From the NCBI GenBank assembly GCA_012513435.1, contig JAAZCE010000039.1, forward strand, positions 1 through 64,000: a stretch of DNA of 64,000 bases, read 5' to 3'. This stretch comes from Clostridiales bacterium. Lineage in GTDB: Bacteria > Bacillota > Clostridia > Peptostreptococcales > Anaerovoracaceae. Shown piece by piece: positions 1 through 8,124 of the stretch. The notes below the pieces were generated by a model, which saw only the letters and a list, made by a program, of their open reading frames with translations, was not told the origin of the DNA and did no database searches. How positions within the stretch are numbered: position 1 is the stretch's first letter; the number at the start of each line of letters is the position of its first letter. Made by a program: the position numbers and the translations under genes.

Positions 1-1080
1 CAGCAGCTTGCCAAGTCATCCGTCAGCAAGTACAAGGCGATGGAGAATATGGTGTGCGCTGACAGCCGAGCCAGAGGATGCTTCATGTTTTATGGTGCAA
101 GCCGCTCCGGCAGATGGGCAGGCCGGGGCATCCAACTGCAGAACCTTCCTCAGAACCACATGGAAGATCTGGAAGAAGCCAGAAACCTCGTCCGTGACGG
201 TAACTTCACCGCCCTGGAGCTTCTCTATGATAATACCCCGCAGGTCCTTTCCGAATTGATCCGGACAGCCTTCGTGCCAAGACCGGGATACAAATACATC
301 GTCAGCGACTTCTCTGCCATCGAGGCACGAGTGCTTTCCTTCCTTGCAGGGGAACAGTGGCGTATGGATGTATTTGCAGAGGGAAAAGACATCTACTGTG
401 CAAGTGCAAGCCAGATGTTTCATGTTCCGGTTGAAAAACACGGCATCAACTCCCATCTTCGCCAGAAGGGGAAAATTGCCGAGTTGGCTCTTGGCTACGG
501 CGGCTCCGTTGGCGCTTTGAAAGCAATGGGGGCTTTGGAGATGGGCTTGCAGGAGGAAGAACTCCAGCCCCTGGTAGATGCATGGCGCTCTTCCAATCCC
601 AATATCACTGCATTCTGGTGGGCGATAGACGCAGCTGTCAAACAGGCTGTGATCTATAAGACCGCCGCTGACACACACGGTTTCCATATCTACTACCAGG
701 GTGGTATGCTCTTTATCGATCTCCCATCCGGCAGACGGCTCTCCTATGTTAAGCCCCGTATGGGTGTGAACCAGTTCGGCTCTGAGAGCGTGACCTATGA
801 AGGGACTACCACTGGAAAATGGGGAAGGATTGAAAGCTACGGACCCAAATTCGTGGAGAACATCGTCCAGGCAGTAAGCCGTGATATCCTGGCTTATGCC
901 ATGCAGACCCTTTCCCACTGCTTTATCTGCGGTCATGTACATGATGAACTGATCATCGAATGCAGCCCCGATGTATCCCTGGATGCTATCTGCGAACAGA
1001 TGGGGAGAACCCCTCCCTGGATCAAGGGACTGCTTCTTAGAGCAGACGGGTATGAATGTGATTTTTATAAGAAAGATTAA
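1..1080 (+). CDS. Family A DNA polymerase, C-terminal part (cut by left edge)
   Basis: The reading frame is open from base 1, so the first visible Met is internal and the gene starts outside the window. The visible 359 residues form a polymerase palm/fingers region: motif A is DFSAIEARVLSFLAGE, motif B has LRQKGKIAELALGYGG, and motif C is HVHDEL, which carries the catalytic Asp. The spacing and wording match the phage and ICE type of PolA-like polymerase rather than the chromosomal PolI, which has DYSQIE in motif A. It probably replicates the element. An exonuclease domain may lie upstream but cannot be seen. A strong hairpin terminator follows. Confidence 0.9.
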   Translation, partial: QQLAKSSVSKYKAMENMVCADSRARGCFMFYGASRSGRWAGRGIQLQNLPQNHMEDLEEARNLVRDGNFTALELLYDNTPQVLSELIRTAFVPRPGYKYIVSDFSAIEARVLSFLAGEQWRMDVFAEGKDIYCASASQMFHVPVEKHGINSHLRQKGKIAELALGYGGSVGALKAMGALEMGLQEEELQPLVDAWRSSNPNITAFWWAIDAAVKQAVIYKTAADTHGFHIYYQGGMLFIDLPSGRRLSYVKPRMGVNQFGSESVTYEGTTTGKWGRIESYGPKFVENIVQAVSRDILAYAMQTLSHCFICGHVHDELIIECSPDVSLDAICEQMGRTPPWIKGLLLRADGYECDFYKKD

Positions 1081-1095
1081 GCCCATAAAACCACG

Positions 1096-1133
1096 AAAAG
1101 GCATCGGTCAGTTTGATTTGACCGATGCCTTTT
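1096..1133. terminator. Bidirectional hairpin terminator
   Basis: A perfect 15-bp stem (AAAAGGCATCGGTCA and its complement) with an 8-base loop has a run of A on one side and T on the other. It separates the convergent polymerase gene and the leftward hypothetical gene at 1157-1879 and can serve both. Confidence 0.85.
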
Positions 1134-1156
1134 GCTTCGCACACTCTATATTTTAT

Positions 1157-1879
1157 TTACTCTTCATCCGGGATAAATGCATATCCAAAGTGACACTGTC
1201 CATTACTGATTGCTTCTTTCACATTGGTGCCTGTCTGTCTGAACCAAAGCATAGATGCTCGCATTGTATCTTCTTCTTTTAAGTCCACGATATGGAACCA
1301 GATTTTTGCGGTTTCTTCTTCGCCAAATTCTGGAGGGATAATTGCTGCATCACCTGGGCAGGTAGTTTCATCTCTGTTTGAAACAATCTCCTTAATTGTG
1401 GCAGAATACTTGATGTCGTTGTATCCTTCACCAATGGCAAAGTACATTTTTACTGTTTCACCAGAACGAATAGCATCGTTATAAAAATTAACCTTCTTCT
1501 TATTCATTCCAGTAGAGAGGCTCATGGTACTAAACCATGTTTCGCCATGCTCCTCGATACTTCTCATATAGGCTTCCATAGTTTGAGTACCGGTCAAGGG
1601 TTCTCCATCCACATCATGAGAAGTACCCAGTTTCATAAAAACATAATCATTAATTGGCTGTGAATCTTCTTTCTGCATAATAATCTCCTTTACACTCCCC
1701 ACATTTAAAGACTTCTGTAACAGTTCGTTGTATAACTCAGAATCCTTCGCAAGCATATAGATTGTCATCATGTCCGTTAATGCTGTGGACTTTGTAATAC
1801 CCTTTGTTGCAATAAATTCATCAAAAATTTTCTGTGTTCTTTCATCAGCATACAGTGAAACATATCCAGGTCGTGCCAT
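1157..1879 (-). CDS. Hypothetical element protein with ribbon-helix-helix-like N-terminus
   Basis: This 240-residue protein is not recognised with certainty. The first ~50 residues (MARPGYVSLYADERTQKIFDEF...) have the short strand-helix-helix character of ribbon-helix-helix DNA-binding proteins. The rest is a mixed alpha/beta region with no clear catalytic motif; the segment with KIWFHIVDL superficially recalls EVE/PUA-like folds, which is only a guess. The start is supported by a GGAGGAACG ribosome-binding site just upstream and a well-spaced promoter (-35 TTGACA, 17 bp, -10 TATCTT). The gene is monocistronic, ending at the shared terminator. Confidence 0.65.
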   Translation of the reverse strand: MARPGYVSLYADERTQKIFDEFIATKGITKSTALTDMMTIYMLAKDSELYNELLQKSLNVGSVKEIIMQKEDSQPINDYVFMKLGTSHDVDGEPLTGTQTMEAYMRSIEEHGETWFSTMSLSTGMNKKKVNFYNDAIRSGETVKMYFAIGEGYNDIKYSATIKEIVSNRDETTCPGDAAIIPPEFGEEETAKIWFHIVDLKEEDTMRASMLWFRQTGTNVKEAISNGQCHFGYAFIPDEE

Positions 1880-1932
1880 ACTCGTTCCTCCTTTTCAAAA
1901 TGTACCGCATTGTCTATCGACTTGTTAATAAT

Positions 1933-1961
1933 AAGATACCACACACTTTAATCCATGTCAA
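1933..1961 (-). promoter_or_regulatory. Sigma-70-type promoter of the 1157-1879 gene
   Basis: On the minus strand TTGACA is followed after 17 bases by TATCTT, about 50 bases before the start codon. Confidence 0.55.
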
Positions 1962-1984
1962 TGATTTTGTACCGCAAATTCGAC

Positions 1985-2018
1985 GGACTGCACAAGCCGT
2001 GATCTGCTTATGCAGTCC
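1985..2018. repeat. Inverted repeat between two leftward genes
   Basis: GGACTGCA and TGCAGTCC flank an 18-base loop just after the stop of the 2026-2796 gene. There is no U-tract, so it is at best a weak terminator or an RNA-processing hairpin. Confidence 0.4.
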
Positions 2019-2025
2019 ATTGTAA

Positions 2026-2796
2026 TCAGAAGTACATTTTCAGTAACGTCTCCAGTGCTTTTTGTGCTTCTGCACGGTAATACTCGGTATCACCGACCTT
2101 GTTTGCACTAAAGTTCTGCGTGTCAATCTGGTCAAAATCGGAAATCCCCTCCGGCGCTGTACCAAGAACCTGATTGCGGACACGGTTCGCTGCATCGTGC
2201 TTCAGATGCATACGGGTGGCAAACTCTTCTCCCTTGTATCCCATGCCCATGAGGAGCATGGCAAGACAGTGTTTCGGGGACTTGTCCATCATGGCCTCGA
2301 ACTTAGCCACGATTCTCTGCTGAGCTTCAGAGAGATTTTCTTCTTCAATGAGAATCGAATCTGCTGCCGGAACTTCTGCCAGAGTAAGCCCATTCTCGTC
2401 CTGCTGCTCTTCAATGCTGACCTTGGCGATCAGCTTTCTGTCGTACTTGCCTTTGTTAGGACAGTTGATGCAGGATATCCGGTTATCACCGTTCTTCTTC
2501 GGACACTCCTTATATGTACCATCCTGCTGGGGAATCATGCACCGACCCTCTGTAGGTGTCGGAAGCAGCTCTCTCTGCCAGGAATTGAACTGGGCTTTTG
2601 CCACAGTTTCAAACTCCTTCGGCACTGCTTTCAGCACAGCCTTTACCGACTTCCCGGCTTTCGTGATGGTAACAACGCTCTCTTTGTTGGTCACATTGTT
2701 CTTGACATCTTCCTCGTCATAAGGGGTGAATACAAGCACCTCATCAGCCTTCAGCGGTTCTCCGTTGTAGTTTACAGTAACATTCTTCTTTGTCAT
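2026..2796 (-). CDS. Hypothetical element protein with a cysteine cluster
   Basis: The ORF track begins at 2916, but MTKKNVTVNYNGE at 2796 is the likely start because AGAAAGGAC lies seven bases upstream. The 256-residue protein has a beta-rich N-terminal segment and a cysteine-rich knuckle in the middle (CMIP...CPKK...CINCPNKGKYDRK, four cysteines that could bind a metal). The C-terminal half is helical and acidic. I do not recognise a family. Such proteins occur with element replication genes, and a DNA- or polymerase-associated role would be plausible but is inference. It is transcribed leftward, away from the gene at 3146. Confidence 0.65.
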   Translation of the reverse strand: MTKKNVTVNYNGEPLKADEVLVFTPYDEEDVKNNVTNKESVVTITKAGKSVKAVLKAVPKEFETVAKAQFNSWQRELLPTPTEGRCMIPQQDGTYKECPKKNGDNRISCINCPNKGKYDRKLIAKVSIEEQQDENGLTLAEVPAADSILIEEENLSEAQQRIVAKFEAMMDKSPKHCLAMLLMGMGYKGEEFATRMHLKHDAANRVRNQVLGTAPEGISDFDQIDTQNFSANKVGDTEYYRAEAQKALETLLKMYF

Positions 2797-3145
2797 AGTC
2801 TTGTCCTTTCTGACCGAATAAGTCAGAGGGCAAAACAGTGACTGACGTCCTTGGAGATACTGCCCCAGCCGAAAATGAGCGCACTTGACCGGGGGTACTT
2901 CCATCACTGATTGCACTCGACCTCTCGGCCTGCAGAAATTTGTGATGAATGTGTACCCCGCCTTCGGACGTCACTCCGGCGGTATTACATTATTTGTGAG
3001 CATTGAATGCTCAGATGGCAGCACAGTGATCTGTACAACCAGCTCAGAATTCAAGTCTTGTAATTCTGTGTCTATATGATAAAATGAAATGTGTCATATT
3101 AGAATATGACTTCCCATATGACATACCAGAAAAGGAGGCAATATA
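2797..3145. other. Divergent intergenic region of ~350 bases
   Basis: This stretch separates the leftward 2026-2796 gene from the rightward 3146 gene. Apart from the palindromic operator at 3093-3122 and possible -10 boxes (TATGAT, TAAAAT) around 3075-3085, I see no coding sequence or structured RNA that I can support. Confidence 0.5.
3093..3122. promoter_or_regulatory. Palindromic operator upstream of the zinc-finger gene
   Basis: A perfect inverted repeat GTCATATT-AG-AATATGAC is followed five bases later by a third half-site ATATGAC. It lies between a possible -10 region and the ribosome-binding site of the 3146 gene, a position typical of repressor binding. The cognate regulator is not known; the XRE protein at 4465 is a candidate. 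Confidence 0.55.
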
Positions 3146-4348
3146 ATGATTACAAATCCTGGTTTTTCTTTTAGTGGTATTTCTGGAACCCATAAAATTG
3201 TTCCAGTTAATGAAACGGACCTCCCCTCTTGGGGTGAAAACTATTGCGAGTGCATTGTCTGCACATATGACGGCGAATTGGTGAAGGTCTACGATAACGG
3301 TCCTGGATTTAGTTATCTGGATAAATCCGTTGCAATGGAATTTGCTGCAATAGATATCACTGACCGCAATGCTATTCTCCAATTCTGCAATCGATATGGA
3401 ATGCCAGGTTCTATGCGTCAATTTGGAAACTTTCGTAATGACTACTTGTTTTTCAAGGACGATAAAGACTCTTTTTCAAAAGTAATCCCTCTTGCCAATC
3501 GTCAGGAACGAGTTTGGTTGTACACTGTACAAAGAGATATTCTCCAAATGCAAATGACAATTGAACTGAATCAATCAATCCAGGACAGAAACCTTCAGAG
3601 AATCATTGAGATTCTTCTATATTTCTGCTTTGACTTACATGGTCTTGATTTTGAAGGATCGCAACGCCATACAGAAACCTTTCAGTTCAACCACTATTTC
3701 TATCGATACGCTGAAGAGAATGGCTTTACATTGCATACTCGCCTTGCGGGTCTTTCAATCCATGATCTGATTACTGGTTTTCTTAAAGATATCGAAAACG
3801 ACTATCACGAAACGGAAATGTATCATTCCTATGGATTTCCTCGAAAAGAGAAATATGTTCAGTTCTATTTTTCGACTTGGCAGCATCTATATGATTTATT
3901 CTCTTTTGTTACTGAAAAAGAGAAGGTGTTGGACATCACTCCATTTGGAGAAGTAATTATGTCAGATTCACTTTCAAACTATATAAGTACATTCTCCGAA
4001 AAGGATGCTGATGGTGTGTTAATGTGCGCCAAAGCAGTGTTTTCCGATATTTTTAAGGAGCATCTCCATGCTGTCTATCCTGAAATGGTGTTCAGCAAAA
4101 ATGGTGATCCTGAATCTTCATGGCGAATACCATCTTTACTTGATGCGATGTATCTCGAACTCTTCTTCCGTTTTTCTCCGAATTCGAGCGTTAGAAAATG
4201 TCAAAATCCAGACTGCCCGAATTACTACACACGAACCAGTAGTAGACCAAAGAAGATATATTGCAGCGAATCTTGTGCGCTGCTTATGGCAAAACGCATG
4301 GAACGTGATAGAAAACGGAAAGCCAAGAACAAAGAATCAAAATTGTAA
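3146..4348 (+). CDS. Hypothetical protein with C-terminal CGNR/DUF6076-like zinc finger
   Basis: The 400-residue protein begins after AAAAGGAGG. Most of it is helical without a recognised domain. The last ~50 residues contain a compact zinc-finger-like motif, CQNPDCPNYY...KKIYCSESC, followed by a very basic tail (AKRMERDRKRKAKNK). This resembles the CGNR-type zinc fingers found at the C-terminus of poorly characterised proteins on Firmicute mobile elements, and suggests nucleic-acid binding. The gene is preceded by a palindromic operator and followed by an XRE regulator about 115 bases on. The function is unknown; a regulatory role is inference. Confidence 0.65.
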   Translation: MITNPGFSFSGISGTHKIVPVNETDLPSWGENYCECIVCTYDGELVKVYDNGPGFSYLDKSVAMEFAAIDITDRNAILQFCNRYGMPGSMRQFGNFRNDYLFFKDDKDSFSKVIPLANRQERVWLYTVQRDILQMQMTIELNQSIQDRNLQRIIEILLYFCFDLHGLDFEGSQRHTETFQFNHYFYRYAEENGFTLHTRLAGLSIHDLITGFLKDIENDYHETEMYHSYGFPRKEKYVQFYFSTWQHLYDLFSFVTEKEKVLDITPFGEVIMSDSLSNYISTFSEKDADGVLMCAKAVFSDIFKEHLHAVYPEMVFSKNGDPESSWRIPSLLDAMYLELFFRFSPNSSVRKCQNPDCPNYYTRTSSRPKKIYCSESCALLMAKRMERDRKRKAKNKESKL

Positions 4349-4464
4349 ATCCGACATTTTTCCTCCTTTTTCCTTGTATCCAGTTTACTTGCTGTGCTAT
4401 GATATATTCAAATGGAGCATACTTATCTGTTTTACGCATTTATCATTCTCAGGAGGAATAATTT

Positions 4465-5103
4465 ATGAATATAGAGAATTATGAAATGCTCATCACGAAT
4501 ATTGAAATGCTGATGCGCAAGCAGGGGATAAACCAGGCACGACTTATTGAAGCAACCGGGATTTCTCAACCGCAAATGAGCAAAGGACTTAATCGCACCA
4601 ATAAAGGACAGCTGACCTTTGAACAGATCTGGAAAATAGCTGATTACTTCAAAGTGTCCATTGATTTCCTTGTTGGAAGAAAACCTGATGTTGCAGAAAC
4701 AGATCCTATTCCCGCTGCATCTGTATGCCGACAGCTAATGCAGCTTGTTGAGAGTGACATGGTCAGCTATAGAGAAATCGAAGTCGAAGAAGATATGTAT
4801 ACGGAGGAATACTCTCCCGACCCAGGCGATTACCCATATAAATGGAGCAAAGGAAAAAACAAGTACACAGCTTTTTATTTTTCAAACTACATAAACCCGG
4901 ATACTACGGGTCTTCCAGAACCGATGCTTGATGAGTTACAGTACGACTTTGGGACAAGCGGCAACACCAACAGTACCAATGAAGAGATCAACAGTTTCAT
5001 TGCTTACTTTTTTAAGCTCTTTGACCTTCTCAAAAAGAATGACCTTCCAAGAGATATTTTTGATACCGCAATCTCTGACCGACTAAAATCTATGGGAAAA
5101 TAA
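4465..5103 (+). CDS. XRE-family transcriptional regulator
   Basis: The 212-residue protein starts after CAGGAGGAATAATTT. Residues ~10-70 form a lambda-repressor-type helix-turn-helix (RLIEATGISQPQMSKGLNRT), with the usual downstream helix IADYFKVSIDFLVG. The remaining ~140 residues are acidic and of no known family; they could be an effector or oligomerisation domain. It lies 116 bases after the zinc-finger gene on the same strand and is closed by a long hairpin. It probably controls genes of the element, perhaps through the palindrome at 3093. Confidence 0.8.
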   Translation: MNIENYEMLITNIEMLMRKQGINQARLIEATGISQPQMSKGLNRTNKGQLTFEQIWKIADYFKVSIDFLVGRKPDVAETDPIPAASVCRQLMQLVESDMVSYREIEVEEDMYTEEYSPDPGDYPYKWSKGKNKYTAFYFSNYINPDTTGLPEPMLDELQYDFGTSGNTNSTNEEINSFIAYFFKLFDLLKKNDLPRDIFDTAISDRLKSMGK

Positions 5104-5105
5104 AT

Positions 5106-5168
5106 AAAAGCCGAGGTAGAAGTCAGCGGATAACCAATTTGGTTATTGCTTAACATCTACCCCGGCTT
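5106..5168 (+). terminator. Nested hairpin terminator
   Basis: AAAGCCG-A-GGTAGA pairs with TCTACC-CC-GGCTTT, and an inner ATAACC/GGTTAT hairpin sits in the loop. The structure directly follows the XRE gene stop codon. Confidence 0.65.
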
Positions 5169-5251
5169 TGATACTTTGTGATCGGCACGTTCAGGTAAAT
5201 ACTGTATTTATCTTATCGGACTGCACACCTTCGGCAGCCACGTCTTTTTCT

Positions 5252-5455
5252 TTAGAAATTCAAACTGTACTGTGGAAGTTCCCTTGTATAGAACTCCTTA
5301 TTCAGTTCTTCCAAGGTCGTATAACCCACAATTTCCTCACCCTTAAATGTGGCCAAGGCTTTCTTTCCATTTATAACTGAAAGTTTGCCCTGTACCATTT
5401 TTTGACCGTGGGCGGTATACAGACGGTCTGCATTCTTCTCTTTCTTTTTTTCCAT
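5252..5455 (-). CDS. Small hypothetical element protein (67 aa)
   Basis: A short basic protein beginning MEKKKEKNADRLYTAHGQK. The start is well supported: GGAGG lies seven bases before the ATG. It follows the 375-residue XRE gene by 16 bases on the same strand and is probably co-transcribed with it. No family is recognised. The central part (KLSVINGKKALATFKGEEIVGY) is predicted to be beta-rich. Confidence 0.6.
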   Translation of the reverse strand: MEKKKEKNADRLYTAHGQKMVQGKLSVINGKKALATFKGEEIVGYTTLEELNKEFYTRELPQYSLNF

Positions 5456-5471
5456 TCATTGTCCTCCATAC

Positions 5472-6599
5472 CTAAAATGGGAATTCATTTCCATTATTAT
5501 CATCTTCCAAATCATCCTTCATAAAAGAATCTATTGCATACATAACAGCCTTGTTAAGTTTAGGATGCTGCATCCGCTCTTTCACAATGGAAAACAGCGT
5601 ATCCACCAATGGAGCAATCGGTGTCTCGTCCTTACTGCACACCAGAAACTGACAGCCAACCTGCGGCGTATATGTCCATATTTCTTTGGCATATGCTCCT
5701 GCATCATTTAATTTATGAACGCTCTTCTCGATGTCCATGAGATAAAGGGTTGTCCCATTTTTCATTCTAAGGTTATAACAATTCCCACATATAAAAGTCT
5801 TGGGACCAAAACTGCGTGAAGTGAATACAACCCTGGTCACTTCATCCGGATATTCGCACTCCCCCTCCTCGTAGAAAGTTTCCAAACTGAATAGAGGATG
5901 ATCCACATAGCCATTCATATCAGTCTCAAGCCTATTAAGATAATCTGCACTTTCGATATTCCAGTCCAGCTTGTCAGCAATAGTATCTGCCTTCAGCTTA
6001 TCAAAGAAGTTCACAATATATTGTTCTGTTGGAGTCAGCCCTGTAAGGTTAACAGAAACCAAAGTGTCCAGACTGACTTTGAGAAGCTTCGCGGCGGTAA
6101 CAATGAATTCCATGCTTGGCTCAGATTTATTCCCTTCCTTCTCCAAACGAGACATATATCCAAGACGAATACCCGCTTCTTTTTCAATCTGTCCAATCTT
6201 TACATCTGGATTCTGCCGAAGCAATTCTCGGATATTGGAGAAGCAAAGCGATTTATTGAAATTCTTTGTTGAAGGCTGCAATTCTTCCAACTGTGTCAGC
6301 AAATGCGCCCAGGCATTTCTCTCTTTTACAAGTGCCTTATACTTGCTACGGATTTCTTCAACTGAACCATACTGTTCTACAATCTTGGCAGTGGTTTCCT
6401 CATCGGCGATGTCCAAACGTTCATCCGCATCCTGAAGATCGGCCAATTCGCTGTTCAGTTCATCAAGGTGTCTATTCACTATATCCATCTTATCAAGGAT
6501 TTCATCCTGCTGACACATTCCTTCTTTTGCCATGAGAATAAACCCCTGGACTACCTGTTTCTCATCGATGTCGCTCATTTTTGTTTCGCTCAATTTCAT
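5472..6599 (-). CDS. XRE-type regulator with coiled-coil N-terminus
   Basis: The start is set at ATG 6599 (MKLSETKMSDIDEKQ) because AGGAG lies nine bases upstream; the ORF track begins 21 bases earlier. Of 375 residues, the first ~115 are highly charged and predicted to form a coiled coil (DKMDIVNRHLDELNSELADLQ). A helix-turn-helix follows at about 120-195 (GQIEKEAGIRLGYMSRLEKEG...LLKVSLDTLV). The C-terminal ~180 residues form an unrecognised domain with an acidic tail (DDLEDDNNGNEFPF). Its promoter carries four related half-sites, so autoregulation is likely. A role in element maintenance or lysis-lysogeny-like control is inference. Confidence 0.75.
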   Translation of the reverse strand: MKLSETKMSDIDEKQVVQGFILMAKEGMCQQDEILDKMDIVNRHLDELNSELADLQDADERLDIADEETTAKIVEQYGSVEEIRSKYKALVKERNAWAHLLTQLEELQPSTKNFNKSLCFSNIRELLRQNPDVKIGQIEKEAGIRLGYMSRLEKEGNKSEPSMEFIVTAAKLLKVSLDTLVSVNLTGLTPTEQYIVNFFDKLKADTIADKLDWNIESADYLNRLETDMNGYVDHPLFSLETFYEEGECEYPDEVTRVVFTSRSFGPKTFICGNCYNLRMKNGTTLYLMDIEKSVHKLNDAGAYAKEIWTYTPQVGCQFLVCSKDETPIAPLVDTLFSIVKERMQHPKLNKAVMYAIDSFMKDDLEDDNNGNEFPF

Positions 6600-6613
6600 A
6601 GAGTTAGTCTCCT

Positions 6614-6670
6614 TTCGCATCTATGTGCAATCATTATATCATATTTGCACTATTTGCCAATAGGTGCGAA
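6614..6670 (-). promoter_or_regulatory. Promoter with four GTGCRAA/TTYGCAC half-sites
   Basis: On the minus strand, -35 TTGGCA (6660-6655) and -10 TATAAT (6638-6633) are separated by 16 bases. Half-sites TTCGCA(T), GTGCAA(T), TTTGCAC and GTGCGAA at about 6614, 6625, 6644 and 6664 form two nested inverted repeats around this promoter. This fits autorepression by the 5472-6599 protein. Confidence 0.6.
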
Positions 6671-6700
6671 TAATTTATTTTATTTGTTCTATTTTGCAAT

Positions 6701-7948
6701 TCAGTAATTCATTTTACCAGGCATGATAATCTTCTCACGGTTATCGCATGGAATCTTCAAATCTCCCAGCAGACAAGCCTGGAACACTGCTCTCTTACCG
6801 AACCTACGCCGGATTTCCTCTATGCAGTCATCCAGTTTCTCTGCTTTCTCTACATGGCGCATATCCGTGAAAAGATCAATCTGTTCCGGCGTTCCCTGGG
6901 GGATAAGATTGATGGCTCTTACAGTCACCGCACGGACAGGAGTAGACCAGCGATAATTTGCCAAGAAGATGGCGTGAGCCTTTTTGGCAATCATCATCGG
7001 ACTTTGGGTTGATAGGCTCAGAGGAGCCTGATACTGTCGGTACCCCAGGTCGTTGCTGCGGATGCTGATCTGAACGCCAGTGGCTTTGAGTTTATGAAGC
7101 CGAAGGCGATGCCCAACATCCTGAGACAATTCCAACATCACCTTCCAGACTTCTTCATCATCCAGAAGGTCAGCCACGCAGGTGATACCATGCCCCACTG
7201 ATTTGATTGGGGAAACAAAGTCCTTGTGCATGACGGGTGTATCGTCCATACCAGCAGCATATCGCCACAGTTGGAGTCCGTTTACCCCCAGGAGCCTTTT
7301 AAGAAAGTCTGGATCGGTGGCTGCAATGTCACCAATGGTGTGGATGCCATAGCTGTTGAACTTAGCGGCGGTTGCCCTTCCTACGAATAAGAGGTCAGAA
7401 GCAGGCAAATGCCACACCTTCTCCTGAAAGCTGGCCTTTGGAATCTCGGTCACGGCATCCGGCTTTTTCATATCACTGCCCAACTTGGCGAAAATCTTAT
7501 TATAGGAAACGCCAATGGAAACGGTCAGCCCCAATTCTTCTTTGATCTCCTGCCGAATACTCTCGGCGATCTTCATACCGTCACCACATACGCTGCGGCT
7601 CCCAGTAACGTCAAGCCAGCATTCGTCCATGCCGTATGGCTCAACCTGGTCTGTGTATCTCTGGTAAATGTTGCGGGCCAGTTCAGAATACTTGAGGTAC
7701 TGGTCGTACTGGGGTTTTACCATGAGCAAACCAGGACAAAGCTGTCTGGCTTCCCAGTTGACCATGCCCGTTTTTACTCCCGCTCTCTTTGCGAGTTCTG
7801 ATTTCGCCAAGACAATACCATGTCGATTCTCTGTACTGCCGCAAACAGCCACAGCTTTCCCACGCAGGGATGGATCGAGCATCATCTCAACAGATGCATA
7901 AAAACAATTCATGTCACTATGTAATATGGTTCTTTCACCCAACTTCAT
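6701..7948 (-). CDS. Y-family (DinB/UmuC-like) translesion DNA polymerase
   Basis: The protein has the Y-family layout: palm motif HSDMNCFYASVEMMLDP with catalytic Asp at the N-terminus, VEPYGMDECWLDVTGS carrying the second acidic pair near residue 105, a helix-hairpin-helix thumb (GIHTIGDIAATDPDFLKRLLG), and a C-terminal little-finger domain. At ~415 residues it has normal length. It would perform error-prone bypass synthesis. Start choice is uncertain: GTG 7951, ATG 7948 and TTG 7942 follow each other, and AAGGAAGG is best spaced for TTG 7942. It is divergent from an XRE/ImmA pair and shares with them an operator array, which suggests damage-inducible control independent of LexA. Confidence 0.9.
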   Translation of the reverse strand: MKLGERTILHSDMNCFYASVEMMLDPSLRGKAVAVCGSTENRHGIVLAKSELAKRAGVKTGMVNWEARQLCPGLLMVKPQYDQYLKYSELARNIYQRYTDQVEPYGMDECWLDVTGSRSVCGDGMKIAESIRQEIKEELGLTVSIGVSYNKIFAKLGSDMKKPDAVTEIPKASFQEKVWHLPASDLLFVGRATAAKFNSYGIHTIGDIAATDPDFLKRLLGVNGLQLWRYAAGMDDTPVMHKDFVSPIKSVGHGITCVADLLDDEEVWKVMLELSQDVGHRLRLHKLKATGVQISIRSNDLGYRQYQAPLSLSTQSPMMIAKKAHAIFLANYRWSTPVRAVTVRAINLIPQGTPEQIDLFTDMRHVEKAEKLDDCIEEIRRRFGKRAVFQACLLGDLKIPCDNREKIIMPGKMNY

Positions 7949-7979
7949 CACCTTCCTTAAGAAACTTCAACATTTCCTG

Positions 7980-8008
7980 TTGACAAGATGAAGTTGCGGC
8001 GATATAAT
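7980..8008 (+). promoter_or_regulatory. Promoter of the XRE/ImmA operon
   Basis: Consensus -35 TTGACA (7980-7985), 17-bp spacer, consensus -10 TATAAT (8003-8008). An operator box GATGAAGTT lies inside the spacer. Confidence 0.8.
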
Positions 8009-8038
8009 CAAATTACAACTTCATCAAACTTCACTCGT

Positions 8039-8067
8039 ATAATAGCACCGAGATGTAGTTTCGTCAA
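8039..8067 (-). promoter_or_regulatory. Promoter of the Y-family polymerase gene
   Basis: On the minus strand, -35 TTGACG (8067-8062), 17-bp spacer, -10 TATTAT (8044-8039). The near-box GATGTAGTT lies in the spacer, which suggests repression by the same regulator. Confidence 0.7.
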
Positions 8068-8124
8068 TGGTTTAGATGAAGTTGATGAAGTTACAAAACA
8101 AAATTTTAGAAAGGAAGGGCTACC

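Larger units (their letters stand above)
7941..8092. promoter_or_regulatory. Array of GATGAAGTT operator boxes between dinB-like gene and XRE/ImmA operon
   Basis: The 9-mer GATGAAGTT occurs exactly at 7987, 8075 and 8084 on the plus strand and, as AACTTCATC, at 7941 and 8017. Near copies lie at 8052 (GATGTAGTT), 8027 (AACTTCACT) and 7963 (AACTTCAAC). One box lies between the -35 and -10 of the rightward promoter and another between those of the leftward promoter. The arrangement is that of a cooperative repressor controlling both directions; the 8125 XRE protein is the obvious candidate. Confidence 0.75.

Noticed and set aside
16-1104. 362-residue minus-strand ORF at the left edge
   Set aside because: It is a shadow of the family A polymerase, whose catalytic motifs are unambiguous on the plus strand.
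2062-2841. 259-residue plus-strand ORF opposite the cysteine-cluster gene
   Set aside because: The minus-strand frame has a good Shine-Dalgarno site and protein-like composition; the plus-strand frame has neither.
7941-8092. LexA (SOS) box in front of the Y-family polymerase
   Set aside because: No GAAC-N4-GTTC Gram-positive LexA box is seen; the repeats are GATGAAGTT boxes that fit the adjacent XRE repressor.
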